A stretch of 39,972 bases of DNA from an uncultured Gimesia sp. (lineage in GTDB: Bacteria > Planctomycetota > Planctomycetia > Planctomycetales > Planctomycetaceae): NCBI RefSeq assembly GCF_937919775.1, contig NZ_CALFPF010000428.1, positions 1 to 39,972 of the forward strand, in the 5' to 3' direction. The notes beneath the pieces are model-generated. The model saw only the letters and a program-made list of their open reading frames with translations, searched no databases and was not told the DNA's origin. Shown piece after piece: positions 1-9,754 of this stretch. Both the position numbers and the translations under genes were made by a program. The first letter of the stretch is position 1; every line of letters begins with the position of its first letter.

Positions 1-1089
1 ATTTTTACGATTGCCAACCGGGATGAAATGACCAGTTCCTGGAAATCCATCTTAGGCACGGACATTCTGGCAACATATTCCTATGGAGAAAACGGCCTGA
101 TCTGTATCACATCGGATGGAGATGTTTTCCGAGTGCGTAACACCGACTTTGATCCCGATGCTTCAAGTTTTAAAGAAAAAACCATCACCCAGCTCAAACT
201 TCCCGAAGGGCTTACTGAACCGCTTAAGACAACACAACTGTCTGATGGAAAAATTGCCGTCTACTGCGGCTCCCCTGAACCTACGCTCTGGGTACTCAAT
301 TCCTTTGGACAACTGGAACAAACCATCGAATTGAAAACACCGCTGGAGGCGATGCCTGTGCTGCTTGGTGACGGAATTGCACTCCCCTTTCAGAAAAAAA
401 TCTCGATGTTTCGCAAAGGGTACGGGCTCAACACAGTCCAGGATTTTGTCCTGCCGGACCAGAACGCTACGGACGTGAAATGGAAACAACTGATTGCAAC
501 CGCGAAAGATCAATGCATCGCGCTCACGTCCAGCGGCCAGATCATCTCGCTGCAATATCGGACGACTCCCGTACGCCACCTTGCCGTTTTATCCATCACC
601 GACAATAAACAACCCATCGACTTTAAAGCAGGTATCGGCAAGGACATCCTGGCAGTCACCGATGCATCCGGACAACTGCAACTGCTCGATGCCAAAACGG
701 CGCAGCAGAAAGCAAAACTGCAGTTACCCTCTCCCGCAACGAATGATCTCTGGATCTCAGCAGGGCTGCTGTTTGTGGAATCGAAACAGAACCTAAGCTG
801 TTTCAATATCGCGAGCGGCCTGCAAAAAGTCTGGGACTTAAAATTGCCGGAGACATCCCTCGCCGGCCCTCCTGCCATCATTGAAAAACAACTGCTGATC
901 TCTCTCCAAAACGGTACCTTGATGACACTCGACGCGAGTACGGGAAAAATCCAGACAGAGATCAAGGCTCCTCTGCCCGCCAGCGGTTCCATTGTGGATC
1001 TGGAAAAATTCATGGTCGTACCAACAGTGGATGGAAGCCTCTATCGGATTGATCAGGTCCTGCAGCAGAAAGGACAGGCTTCACTATGA
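1..1089 (+). CDS. PQQ/BamB-like beta-propeller repeat protein, 5' end outside window
   Basis: The frame is open from base 1 (IFTIANRDEMTSSW...), so the ATG at 28 is probably internal. Repeated blade-like motifs such as 'GTLMTLDASTGKIQTEI' and 'DGSLYRID'. Confidence 0.7.
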   Translation: MFTIANRDEMTSSWKSILGTDILATYSYGENGLICITSDGDVFRVRNTDFDPDASSFKEKTITQLKLPEGLTEPLKTTQLSDGKIAVYCGSPEPTLWVLNSFGQLEQTIELKTPLEAMPVLLGDGIALPFQKKISMFRKGYGLNTVQDFVLPDQNATDVKWKQLIATAKDQCIALTSSGQIISLQYRTTPVRHLAVLSITDNKQPIDFKAGIGKDILAVTDASGQLQLLDAKTAQQKAKLQLPSPATNDLWISAGLLFVESKQNLSCFNIASGLQKVWDLKLPETSLAGPPAIIEKQLLISLQNGTLMTLDASTGKIQTEIKAPLPASGSIVDLEKFMVVPTVDGSLYRIDQVLQQKGQASL

Positions 1090-3629
1090 TGATTCCCATC
1101 AGAAAAACCGGCGTCTGTCTCATTAGCCTGACACTGATTCTGTTTGCATTCGGGCTCACAACCGTTTCCGCTCAAAAAGAAACCAAGCCTGACAAAAAAA
1201 CCGCAAACTCTGCGTCTACCAAAAAAGAGACTCCGGAATCGGGAAGTACAGAAGATGAGAAAGAACCCCTGCTACCAAAAATTGAGGAAATGCAGGTTCC
1301 TTCGGTCGAAGATCTCCTGAAAAAACCACCGGTCGACTGGATCGTTCTGGAAAATGATTATGTGCTGGTCGTGGAACCAATCTACCCGCGTCCTGATACG
1401 CTGGGACAACTCGACGCGGCATTAAAAGAAAGTTACAACTGGCCCAAACCCAAAAGCAAAGAAGAAATTGATGAACAACGCAAAATGCGGGCCGCACTCA
1501 ATTTCATCCAGTTGACGCTCGTCGATGAAAAAGAAAACCCCGAGTATCAAATTCAGAGAAAAAGTGTCAAGCAGGTCGTTCATCACGAAGACCAGATCCT
1601 CAAACGCATCGATGAACTCCTGAAGGAGAATCAATTACGTACGGCGTTTGAAATGCTGCTGGTTCTCGATCGCAAACATCGCGACTGGCCTGGTTTTGAT
1701 CAGAGACAGCAGCAATTATTGTTTCTGGAAGCGATCGACAAGCAAAAGTCAGAACAATATGTGAACGCACTCGCGTTCATTGAAGATTTACACAGCCGTT
1801 CTCCGGAATTCCCGGGATTGAGTAAACTCGCCGGCGAAATCATTGATACGATGATCACCCAGTCTGTGAAGGAAGGATATTATCGAAAAGGGCACTTCTA
1901 TTTGAAACGGCTGTCGACAATGTTTCCCAGACAACAGACCGTTTCGAAATGGAAAGAATCGTTTCTGAACCAGTCCGATGCCATCCTGAATAAAGCAGCT
2001 CAGGAAGCAAAACAGAATCAGTTCCAGCAAGCCATTGCTTCGGTCATGGAGGCATCAACGGTCTGGCCGGCGAACCCCAGGCTCCGCGAAGCGCTGTTGC
2101 AATATCATAACCGTTACCCCGTCATAAATGTCGGCGTCATGGAGACGGCTCTGGATCCGAGCCCTTATTTCCTGGAACGGAACTCAACCCGTCGCCATCA
2201 GAAATTAACGCAGATCCCCCTGTTTGAAGTCAGCCGGGTCGATCAAACGCCGCAATATCAAAGCCGCTTTTTTGAGCAGTGGGAACCGACCGACCTGGGA
2301 CGCCGTGCCGATTTTATTTTGCGACAATCGTATGCCACCTGGGAATCTCATCCGGTCTTAATGGCTGCTGATATCGCGCAATTTCTTAAAAATAAAATCA
2401 CGCCGGGAAACAGTGAGTATGACGAACGATTCGACAGTTTCGTCCGCTCGGTAACATCCACAGATCCGTTCACATTCAGCATCTATTTTGATCGGGTTCC
2501 CTTGCGTACAGAATGGCTATTGGCAACCCCGATTAACGCACCACCACTTTGGAATCATGTCGCAAATCACTCCGAAAATACAACCAGCCCACAAAAACCG
2601 GAGATTCTCGTTTCCAATCGGTTCATCGTAGATCAACATCTTCCGAATCAGGTCAGTTATGTTCGCGCCGTCCCGGAACCGACTGGTTTACGGGAATATA
2701 ATGTTGCCCAGATCAATGAGATTCAATACCCCACTTTCGAGAAATCATTTCAGGCTTTATTGCTGGGTGAAGTCGCGGTGCTTCCTTTTCTGCCAGCCAA
2801 ACTGGTCTCTTTTTTTCAGCAACAGGATGAATTCAACGTCGTACAAAGCGCGATTCCCCTGTCGCATGTGCTGCAGTTTAATCCAGAAAGTAACCCTCTG
2901 AAAATCATTGAACTGCGCAGAGCCCTTGCTTATGCCATTGATCGACAGAAAATCCTGACCGAATCCCTGCTGCACGAATCCAAACTCCTAAACGGTCGCC
3001 TGATCACAGCCCCCTATTACACCGGGCTGCAGGCTTACAATCAACAGGTTCCGCAGCGCCAGTACAATTATCCCCTGGCCGTAGCATTAGCTGTGGCATC
3101 TCAGAAAAAACTGGGGGGAACGTTCCCGCCTCTGCATATGCTCTGTGATCCGAACCCGGAAGCGCAGGCAGCCGCTCAGGAGATGATCAAGGCCTGGGCG
3201 CGAATTGGCATCAACGTCACGCTGATTCCGAACACCGCCATTGAAGCTGAAAAGCAGAATTTGAAATGGGACATTGTCTATCGCACTGTCGCCATGACCG
3301 AGCCGGTGATGGAGCTCTGGCCATTTCTAACCGTCGGTAAAGGGGCACAAATCGAATCGCTGGAAATATTCCCTGACTGGATGAGGCAGAAATTAATCGA
3401 ACTGGACGAAGCAACTGACTGGGATTCCGCCACTGCACTCCTGAAAAAACTGCATCAGCAATTATATTCGACGGCTCACATTATTCCTTTGTGGGAAATC
3501 GATCAGTTTCACGTGTTTCGCACGAACATCAAGGGGTATGCTGATCGCCCCTTAAACTTCTACGACAATGTGGAGCAATGGATCACCACACCCGTTTATC
3601 CGAAAGTGGAAACGTTCACGCAAAAATAA
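1086..3629 (+). CDS. Extracellular solute-binding protein (SBP_bac_5-like) with long N-terminal helical/TPR-like extension
   Basis: Signal peptide; C-terminal half has 'KIIELRRALAYAIDRQKILTESLL' and 'AAAQEMIKAWARIGINVTLI', typical of family 5 peptide-binding proteins. Starts 4 bp inside the upstream gene. Confidence 0.75.
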   Translation: MMIPIRKTGVCLISLTLILFAFGLTTVSAQKETKPDKKTANSASTKKETPESGSTEDEKEPLLPKIEEMQVPSVEDLLKKPPVDWIVLENDYVLVVEPIYPRPDTLGQLDAALKESYNWPKPKSKEEIDEQRKMRAALNFIQLTLVDEKENPEYQIQRKSVKQVVHHEDQILKRIDELLKENQLRTAFEMLLVLDRKHRDWPGFDQRQQQLLFLEAIDKQKSEQYVNALAFIEDLHSRSPEFPGLSKLAGEIIDTMITQSVKEGYYRKGHFYLKRLSTMFPRQQTVSKWKESFLNQSDAILNKAAQEAKQNQFQQAIASVMEASTVWPANPRLREALLQYHNRYPVINVGVMETALDPSPYFLERNSTRRHQKLTQIPLFEVSRVDQTPQYQSRFFEQWEPTDLGRRADFILRQSYATWESHPVLMAADIAQFLKNKITPGNSEYDERFDSFVRSVTSTDPFTFSIYFDRVPLRTEWLLATPINAPPLWNHVANHSENTTSPQKPEILVSNRFIVDQHLPNQVSYVRAVPEPTGLREYNVAQINEIQYPTFEKSFQALLLGEVAVLPFLPAKLVSFFQQQDEFNVVQSAIPLSHVLQFNPESNPLKIIELRRALAYAIDRQKILTESLLHESKLLNGRLITAPYYTGLQAYNQQVPQRQYNYPLAVALAVASQKKLGGTFPPLHMLCDPNPEAQAAAQEMIKAWARIGINVTLIPNTAIEAEKQNLKWDIVYRTVAMTEPVMELWPFLTVGKGAQIESLEIFPDWMRQKLIELDEATDWDSATALLKKLHQQLYSTAHIIPLWEIDQFHVFRTNIKGYADRPLNFYDNVEQWITTPVYPKVETFTQK

Positions 3630-3645
3630 GACGGTATAAATTGAA

Positions 3646-5289
3646 GTGGTAAACTGGAAATTTCATTTTGGTAAAATAATGTTTTCTTGCGATTGTTCAA
3701 AAACCTGGCAATTCCTCATTCTGTTCTCAGGACTGTTCCTGCTTTCGGAGTCCGTCTCTGTTGCGCAAACAGAAACGGCGTCCGTACAATCGCTTGAGCC
3801 ACAACATATCAGCCTGCAACCATACCGGATCAGAGTCGACATCGCTTATGCCCCTGACGCACGACTGAATCCCGTAAACCGCCTGCAGATTCAACAGCAA
3901 CTGCAGCAGATCATCGAACGTTCCGTAGGAGAAAAATGGGTTCTGTCCGAAGAAATGAAAAAGAAAACCGGTTCCGCTAACGCCATTGGTATCTATGAGA
4001 ACGACTGGCTGCCACTCTCCTCAAGCGAGGGGTTACAACGCCTGCAGCCTGATGAAGTCGTGAAACGCTATCCCAGTCAGCCATTTGACAAGTTATTCCT
4101 CATCTCCATCGAAGCAGAGGGAATTGGATATCTGGTTTCCGGACGAGAGTTTGATTATCTCTCACAACAGCTCAGCCCTCTGTTAACGCATCACACATTC
4201 GAAAAGTCTTTTCTGAGCGAAACCGTTTTTCATTCCATGCGCGACTTATTTTCGTCTGTCCTCACGGTTGAAACAGTCAACGATGATCAGGTCACTGTCA
4301 GCGAACAGGCCAGCCAGTATTTAACGCCTGACCCGACGATTGGAACCCTGGAGAAAAACTTTTATTTCGTGCCGTTCTTCCGCTATTTAAATCGCGATCG
4401 GCAAGTCAAAAACATTCAGTTCATCCCCTGGACCTACCTGATTCTGGAAGACATCAATCGCAAATATGCAACCTGTTCCATTTCTTCAGGGCTGCGTGGC
4501 ATACTCGGCGGTAGTCGACGCAGAGTGGAAACGCTCGCCCTGCATGTCAAACCGAAGTACACACAAACCAACCTGACACTGATCCCACGGGGAACTTCAA
4601 CTCAAACCTCTGCAGGCATGAAAGTCGAGTTGTCACCACTCGACCCCCAGGAAGTCAGACAACGGCAGCTCGCAGACGAAAAGCAAAAAAAACAGACAAA
4701 TTCCCCTCCGCCAGACTCAGAAGATTACATGTCGGGTGAATACTTAACAAACCGCAGCGGGGCAATCACACTCGCAGCCGACCCGGAACATCCGTTAGTC
4801 TGGCTTTATGTTCGCAGCGGTAAAGCGCTGGTTGCGAACGTGCCTTACATCCCGGGTATCGACCGCGAAATCACCATTCAGATTCCCGATGATCGAATTC
4901 GCTTGAATGTCGAAGGAGAATTAGCGGTGTTAAACGGCGAACTGATCGAGGCCGTCGCATCGCTTTCCATGAAGATGGCACGGATCCGTAAATGGGCAAA
5001 AAATAATGAATGGCCGAAAGTGGATGAAGGAATCAGGGAACTGGAAAGTGGCATTTCACCAAAACAAATCTTTCAGGATAAGCTGAATGTCATTCAGGTG
5101 ACGGCTGTCGAAGAGGCACAAAGCCAGAAGAACAAAGCCGCGCAATCGCGTATTACCGGCCTCTGTCGGGAAACAGCTGGACGCATCGAGCGTTTCCTGG
5201 ACCCGGCGGGAATCATTGATCTCAAAGCAGAAATCCAGGACTTGAAGCAACTGCAAAAACAAGATCCAGACCGTCGTTCACCGAAATGA
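3646..5289 (+). CDS. Hypothetical secreted protein
   Basis: 547-aa ORF with N-terminal hydrophobic segment (FLILFSGLFLLSESVSVAQ), same strand and closely spaced with neighbours. Start may be GTG 3646 or ATG 3679. Confidence 0.65.
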   Translation: MVNWKFHFGKIMFSCDCSKTWQFLILFSGLFLLSESVSVAQTETASVQSLEPQHISLQPYRIRVDIAYAPDARLNPVNRLQIQQQLQQIIERSVGEKWVLSEEMKKKTGSANAIGIYENDWLPLSSSEGLQRLQPDEVVKRYPSQPFDKLFLISIEAEGIGYLVSGREFDYLSQQLSPLLTHHTFEKSFLSETVFHSMRDLFSSVLTVETVNDDQVTVSEQASQYLTPDPTIGTLEKNFYFVPFFRYLNRDRQVKNIQFIPWTYLILEDINRKYATCSISSGLRGILGGSRRRVETLALHVKPKYTQTNLTLIPRGTSTQTSAGMKVELSPLDPQEVRQRQLADEKQKKQTNSPPPDSEDYMSGEYLTNRSGAITLAADPEHPLVWLYVRSGKALVANVPYIPGIDREITIQIPDDRIRLNVEGELAVLNGELIEAVASLSMKMARIRKWAKNNEWPKVDEGIRELESGISPKQIFQDKLNVIQVTAVEEAQSQKNKAAQSRITGLCRETAGRIERFLDPAGIIDLKAEIQDLKQLQKQDPDRRSPK

Positions 5290-6099
5290 ATGCAGAAAGA
5301 CGACCCCATGTGGACTCTCACCAGGATTGCCCTTTTTCCTGTCAAATCACTTGACCCTGTCTTCGTCGATCAGGCAGAGGTACTTCCGGGAGGCGCCCTC
5401 TCAGGAGATCGCCAGTTTGCTTTGTTCGATCAGACGAATCATGTGATCAACGCAAAAAAGTATCCGGAGATTCACAAAATCCGTGCCGTCTATGATCTGG
5501 CACATCGAACAGTGACACTCTCCACCCCCGAGACATCTTCAGAAACGAATCGATTTCATCTGATTGAACAAACAGCGGAACTGGAAACCTGGTTCAGCGA
5601 TTATTTCAATCAACCGGCCAGTTTAAAAGAAAATATTGAAACAGGCTTTCCGGATGATCTGGCAGCATCAGGACCGACGATCATCAGCACTCAGACCTAC
5701 GAAGAACTTTCACGCTGGTTCCCGGAGATCTCCGTCGATGAACTCAGGCTCCGCTTCCGCGCCAATCTGGAATTGGCAGGTGATCTGCCTTTTTGTGAAG
5801 ATCGTCTCTATTCAGCCACAGAGCCACCTGTTTTATTTCAGATCGGCTCGGTGATTTTTGCAGGCTCGAATCCCTGCAAACGCTGCGTTGTACCTTCCCG
5901 ATCGCCCTTCACGGGAGACACGAATCCGGAGTTTATGAAAACATTCATTCAAGAACGGAAAGCCACATTTCCGGAATGGGCGCCAGTCGCTTTATTTCAA
6001 AATATGTATCGCCTCGCCGTGAATACCAGGCTCCATCAACTGACCGACAGCCACTCTCCACAGCTCCGGATCGGCGATCCCGTCAGCATCCTGGCGTGA
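5290..6099 (+). CDS. MOSC domain-containing protein (YcbX-like)
   Basis: N-terminal 'LTRIALFPVKSLDPVFVDQAEVLPGGALSGDRQFALFD' beta-barrel motif and C-terminal 'NPCKRCVVPSRSPFTG'. Alternative start ATG 5308. Confidence 0.85.
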   Translation: MQKDDPMWTLTRIALFPVKSLDPVFVDQAEVLPGGALSGDRQFALFDQTNHVINAKKYPEIHKIRAVYDLAHRTVTLSTPETSSETNRFHLIEQTAELETWFSDYFNQPASLKENIETGFPDDLAASGPTIISTQTYEELSRWFPEISVDELRLRFRANLELAGDLPFCEDRLYSATEPPVLFQIGSVIFAGSNPCKRCVVPSRSPFTGDTNPEFMKTFIQERKATFPEWAPVALFQNMYRLAVNTRLHQLTDSHSPQLRIGDPVSILA

Positions 6100-6222
6100 G
6101 AAGTGGAAACGGGTGCTTCGCCAATCTGCTCAAAACCGGGCAGGAATAAATCTTACAACCGCTACAATTGCTTCTTTATGATAATCGGTTATCAGAATAC
6201 CAGTCTTTTTCTTCAGATCAAA

Positions 6223-6268
6223 GCAGACACCCCGAAAACAGTAGGCTAAGTTTCAGGTGTCGCTTTTT
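6223..6268 (+). terminator. Putative Rho-independent terminator between MOSC gene and csrA
   Basis: GACACC..GAAAAC / GTTTC.GGTGTC stem followed by TTTTT at 6264-6268. Confidence 0.5.
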
Positions 6269-6347
6269 CAAAACATGATGTTTTTCATAATCCGAAAAAG
6301 CCAGTAACAAAGATGTTCCCCAAAAATCTTATTCGCAGGGAATCGCG

Positions 6348-6545
6348 ATGCTAGTACTTAGCCGAAAAAAAGACGAAAAAATTATCATTGGAGATTCGAT
6401 CACATTGATGGTGATCGAAATAAAGAACGATAAAGTACGCCTCGGAATTGAAGCTCCGAAAGACGTGACTGTGCATCGTGAAGAAGTGTATGCTGCCATC
6501 AAAGAACAGAATGCGCAAAACAACACGAACTGCGAAACACCTTAA
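6348..6545 (+). CDS. csrA: Carbon storage regulator CsrA
   Basis: MLVLSRKKDEKIIIGDSITLMVIEIKNDKVRLGIEAPKDVTVHREEVYAAI is a canonical CsrA sequence. Confidence 0.97.
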   Translation: MLVLSRKKDEKIIIGDSITLMVIEIKNDKVRLGIEAPKDVTVHREEVYAAIKEQNAQNNTNCETP

Positions 6546-6587
6546 GTCTCGTTTTGTCTACTCCAGTCGTTTCTCGCGATTCAGCGA

Positions 6588-7484
6588 TCAGCTGTCTTGC
6601 GCCTGTGCCCACATCTGATCGAACAATTTTCGCTGTTCTGCCAGAGCAGCAACTGTATCCTGATTGGGCAGCTTCCCTTCTTCAAGCATGAGCCACCCGG
6701 TATAATTCGCACCGGCCATCAGCTCAAAGAATCGCTTATGGGGATAGGGATCATTAATCAGATCGTGAATATGAGTTGTGGCACCCAGGCGGTCTTTGAC
6801 CAGCGCAAAATTGTAATCGAGCCCCTTCCCTTCGAGATCCTGTTTGTTGCAGTTCCAGCAGATCGCAACATTCGGATGATCGGCCACGTCTAATATCTTG
6901 CGAATCGTCGGAAGATGCGCACATTTTCCGTGGACTTCCAGACGAATCTGCTGTCCCCAGTCGGCTCCATATTTCCCAACCGCATTCAGCGAACGCCCAA
7001 TCTGCTCGATCGTCTCTTCTTCCGAAACCCCTTTATGGAAGGAATCCGGTTTGACTTTGACTCCGCTGCCCCCCACATCATGACTGAGTTTGATAAAGTC
7101 TTGAGTGTCGGCAATCGCTTTCTTCAAAACAGCAGCATCGGGATTATCATAACGTTCATTACTGCCAATCCCTACCAGCGTAACAGGACTGTCAGCAAAT
7201 TGTTTCGCCACTTCGTCGCGCTGTGTTTTGCTGAGAGTTGATTCCACTCCGTGTGCGTGGGTTGTTCGTAGTTCCACCCCCAGGACATTGGCTGTTTTGC
7301 AGTTTTTCAACAAGGTCGGCAGATCCCAGTCCTTGGCCCACTGATAAGTCACCAGGCCATATTGAGCCTTGGGAGCCGGCTTTTTGTCGGCTGCGAACAG
7401 GGAACCAGACAGACCACCGCCCAAAGTCAAAGCACCACCCAGAGCGGAAGTTTTCAAAAAATCGCGGCGTGAGTAGAATACCAT
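6588..7484 (-). CDS. Sugar phosphate isomerase/epimerase (TIM-barrel, AP endonuclease 2-like), Tat signal
   Basis: RRDFLKTSALGGALTLGGGLSGSLFAADKK signal; 'GVELRTTHAHGVE', 'IRLEVHGKC', 'HIHDLINDPYPHKRFFELMAGANYTGWLMLEEG'. Confidence 0.8.
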   Translation of the reverse strand: MVFYSRRDFLKTSALGGALTLGGGLSGSLFAADKKPAPKAQYGLVTYQWAKDWDLPTLLKNCKTANVLGVELRTTHAHGVESTLSKTQRDEVAKQFADSPVTLVGIGSNERYDNPDAAVLKKAIADTQDFIKLSHDVGGSGVKVKPDSFHKGVSEEETIEQIGRSLNAVGKYGADWGQQIRLEVHGKCAHLPTIRKILDVADHPNVAICWNCNKQDLEGKGLDYNFALVKDRLGATTHIHDLINDPYPHKRFFELMAGANYTGWLMLEEGKLPNQDTVAALAEQRKLFDQMWAQAQDS

Positions 7485-7815
7485 AGAAATGATCCCCGTA
7501 TTATCTCTGTTTTAGGTAGGTGGACTGTACTTAATCATGCAGGAATAAACGTAACCAAGCCGGGAAGAAGAAATTGATGCCAGCGGTGCCACGCCTGATT
7601 AGTCTTATTATTACAGTCTCGACCAGCAGATTACAAATGTCTTTTGCACGATTTTCTCACAAGTGTCTGCAAGCAGAAGGATCAGGCAACTTTACAACAA
7701 AAGCCATACCATTTATAAACAGTCCAGCGGTAGTCTTGTAATCAGGTCAACTCCTCTGCTAAGAGGAAATCACCAGTTCACGTTAATTTTCTTTAAAACG
7801 ATTCCGAGTAAGACC

Positions 7816-9726
7816 ATGAATGAAAAAACTACATCCGAAAAATTCACATTTCAGGCTGAAATCAAAAAACTTTTGGATTTGCTCTCGCACTCCCTCTATC
7901 AAAATCGCGAAATTGCCATTCGAGAGCTGATCTCGAATGCCTCTGACGCATTAGATAAAATTCGATTTCTCTCTCTGACGGATGACGCCGTCAAAAATGA
8001 CTCTGCTCTCGAAATACGTCTCGAGCCCGATACAGAGAACCATATCCTCGCCATCTCCGATAATGGCGTCGGTATGACGCATGCCGAGTTGATCGAAAAC
8101 ATAGGCACCATTGCCCATAGCGGTTCGCTCGACTTTTTGAAAAATGCAGCCGGTGATAAAAAAGAGGAAGTCTCGCTGATCGGCAAGTTCGGCGTCGGCT
8201 TTTATTCCGCTTTCATGCTGGCTGACAAAGTCGAAGTCTTGACGCGCAGCTATCAGGAAGAGACCGGCTGGAAATGGGAATCCGACGGAACCGGCTCCTT
8301 TACGATTGAACCACAAGAAGACCTGGAACGAGGAACCTCAATTCGTCTGCACCTGCGAAAAGACCTCGACGAATTTACAAACGACACCCGACTGAAATTC
8401 ATCCTCAAAAAATATTCCACGTTCGTCCCCTATCCCATTAAACTAGGCGATGAACTCGTGAACGATCAGCCGCCCATCTGGCTGGAACCGAAAACGCAAC
8501 TCACACAGGAACAATACGACGGCTTTTATCAGTACCTGGCGCATAACGGCGAAGACCAGGCACGCTGGCATCTGCACTTGAGCAGTGATTCTCCATTCCA
8601 GTTTCACAGCATCTTATACTGCCCGCAAACCAATCTCGAACTGATGGGTTTCGGGCGCACGGAACATGGCATCAGCCTCTGTGCCAAACGCATCCTGGTT
8701 CAAAACGATAACCGGGATTTACTGCCCGAATATTTACGATTCATTTATGGCCTCGTCGATTCGGCAGACCTGCCTCTGAATATTTCCCGGGAGTCGCTGC
8801 AGGACAATACGATCTTTCGCAAGATTCAAAAAGTATTAACCAAACGTGTACTCTCGCATCTGGCATCCATCGCTAAAGATGATGAAGAAAAGTATCTGGA
8901 ATTCTATCGTCAGTTCGGCAGCAGTCTGCGGGAAGGGATCGGCACCGATTTTGAAAACCGCAACACCATCGCCAAACTTCTGCGTTTTCCGTCCTCGAAA
9001 GGGACTTCAGACAACGAACTGGTTTCGCTGGAAACCTACCTCGAACGGGCCGACGAAAGTCAGAAACAGATTTATTATCTGGGCGGCTATGATTTCAATA
9101 CGATTGCCAAAAATCCGAACCTCGAAATCTTCCGTAAAAAAGGGATCGAAGTTTTTTATCTGGCGGATCCGATGGATGAGATCGTTCTCTCCAATCTCGG
9201 CAAATTTGAAGACCACGATATTATTTCCATCGATTCTTCCGACGTAAAACTTCCCGGCAAAACGGAATCAGACACAGAGTCGGAAGAGAAATCGGAAACC
9301 AAAGAAGAAGAGAAAGCAGCGGTCACCCCCGAGTTCGAAAAAGTGCTTTCGCTGATCGAGGAAGAACTCAAAGACGAGATTGAATCGGTCAAAAAGTCGG
9401 ACCGCCTGACGGACAGCCCCTGTTGTCTGGTGATGCCGGAAGGCGCCATCAGTTCTCAACTGCAAAAAGTATTGAGTATGAACAACAAGGATTTCCCAAT
9501 GACAAAACGCATTCTGGAAATCAATCCCGATGCCGAGTTGATCAAACGGCTCTGCACACTCTCGTCCAATACCGACCAGCATGCTTTCATCAAACAATGC
9601 GGCCGCCAGCTCTTCTGGAACGCAGCGATGATGACGGGCATTGCCACCAACCCGGACCAGATCACGGCCAATATCCAAAATATGATGGAAGAACTGGCTC
9701 AAAAGCGTTCCCCCATTATCACGTAA
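7816..9726 (+). CDS. htpG: Molecular chaperone HtpG (Hsp90)
   Basis: 'FQAEIKKLLDLLSHSLYQNREIAIRELISNASDALDKIRFLS', 'DNGVGMT', 'GKFGVGFYSAFMLADKVEV', 'LTDSPCCLV'. The ORF track starts at 7663, but homology begins at MNEKTTSEKFTFQAE, ATG 7816. Confidence 0.97.
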   Translation: MNEKTTSEKFTFQAEIKKLLDLLSHSLYQNREIAIRELISNASDALDKIRFLSLTDDAVKNDSALEIRLEPDTENHILAISDNGVGMTHAELIENIGTIAHSGSLDFLKNAAGDKKEEVSLIGKFGVGFYSAFMLADKVEVLTRSYQEETGWKWESDGTGSFTIEPQEDLERGTSIRLHLRKDLDEFTNDTRLKFILKKYSTFVPYPIKLGDELVNDQPPIWLEPKTQLTQEQYDGFYQYLAHNGEDQARWHLHLSSDSPFQFHSILYCPQTNLELMGFGRTEHGISLCAKRILVQNDNRDLLPEYLRFIYGLVDSADLPLNISRESLQDNTIFRKIQKVLTKRVLSHLASIAKDDEEKYLEFYRQFGSSLREGIGTDFENRNTIAKLLRFPSSKGTSDNELVSLETYLERADESQKQIYYLGGYDFNTIAKNPNLEIFRKKGIEVFYLADPMDEIVLSNLGKFEDHDIISIDSSDVKLPGKTESDTESEEKSETKEEEKAAVTPEFEKVLSLIEEELKDEIESVKKSDRLTDSPCCLVMPEGAISSQLQKVLSMNNKDFPMTKRILEINPDAELIKRLCTLSSNTDQHAFIKQCGRQLFWNAAMMTGIATNPDQITANIQNMMEELAQKRSPIIT

Positions 9727-9754
9727 CATTCAACAAACGGTTTGCACACGTTAC

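Noticed and set aside
7663-7815. N-terminal 51-residue extension of HtpG in the ORF track
   Set aside because: Not Hsp90-like; canonical homology starts at ATG 7816, so the upstream part is leader sequence.
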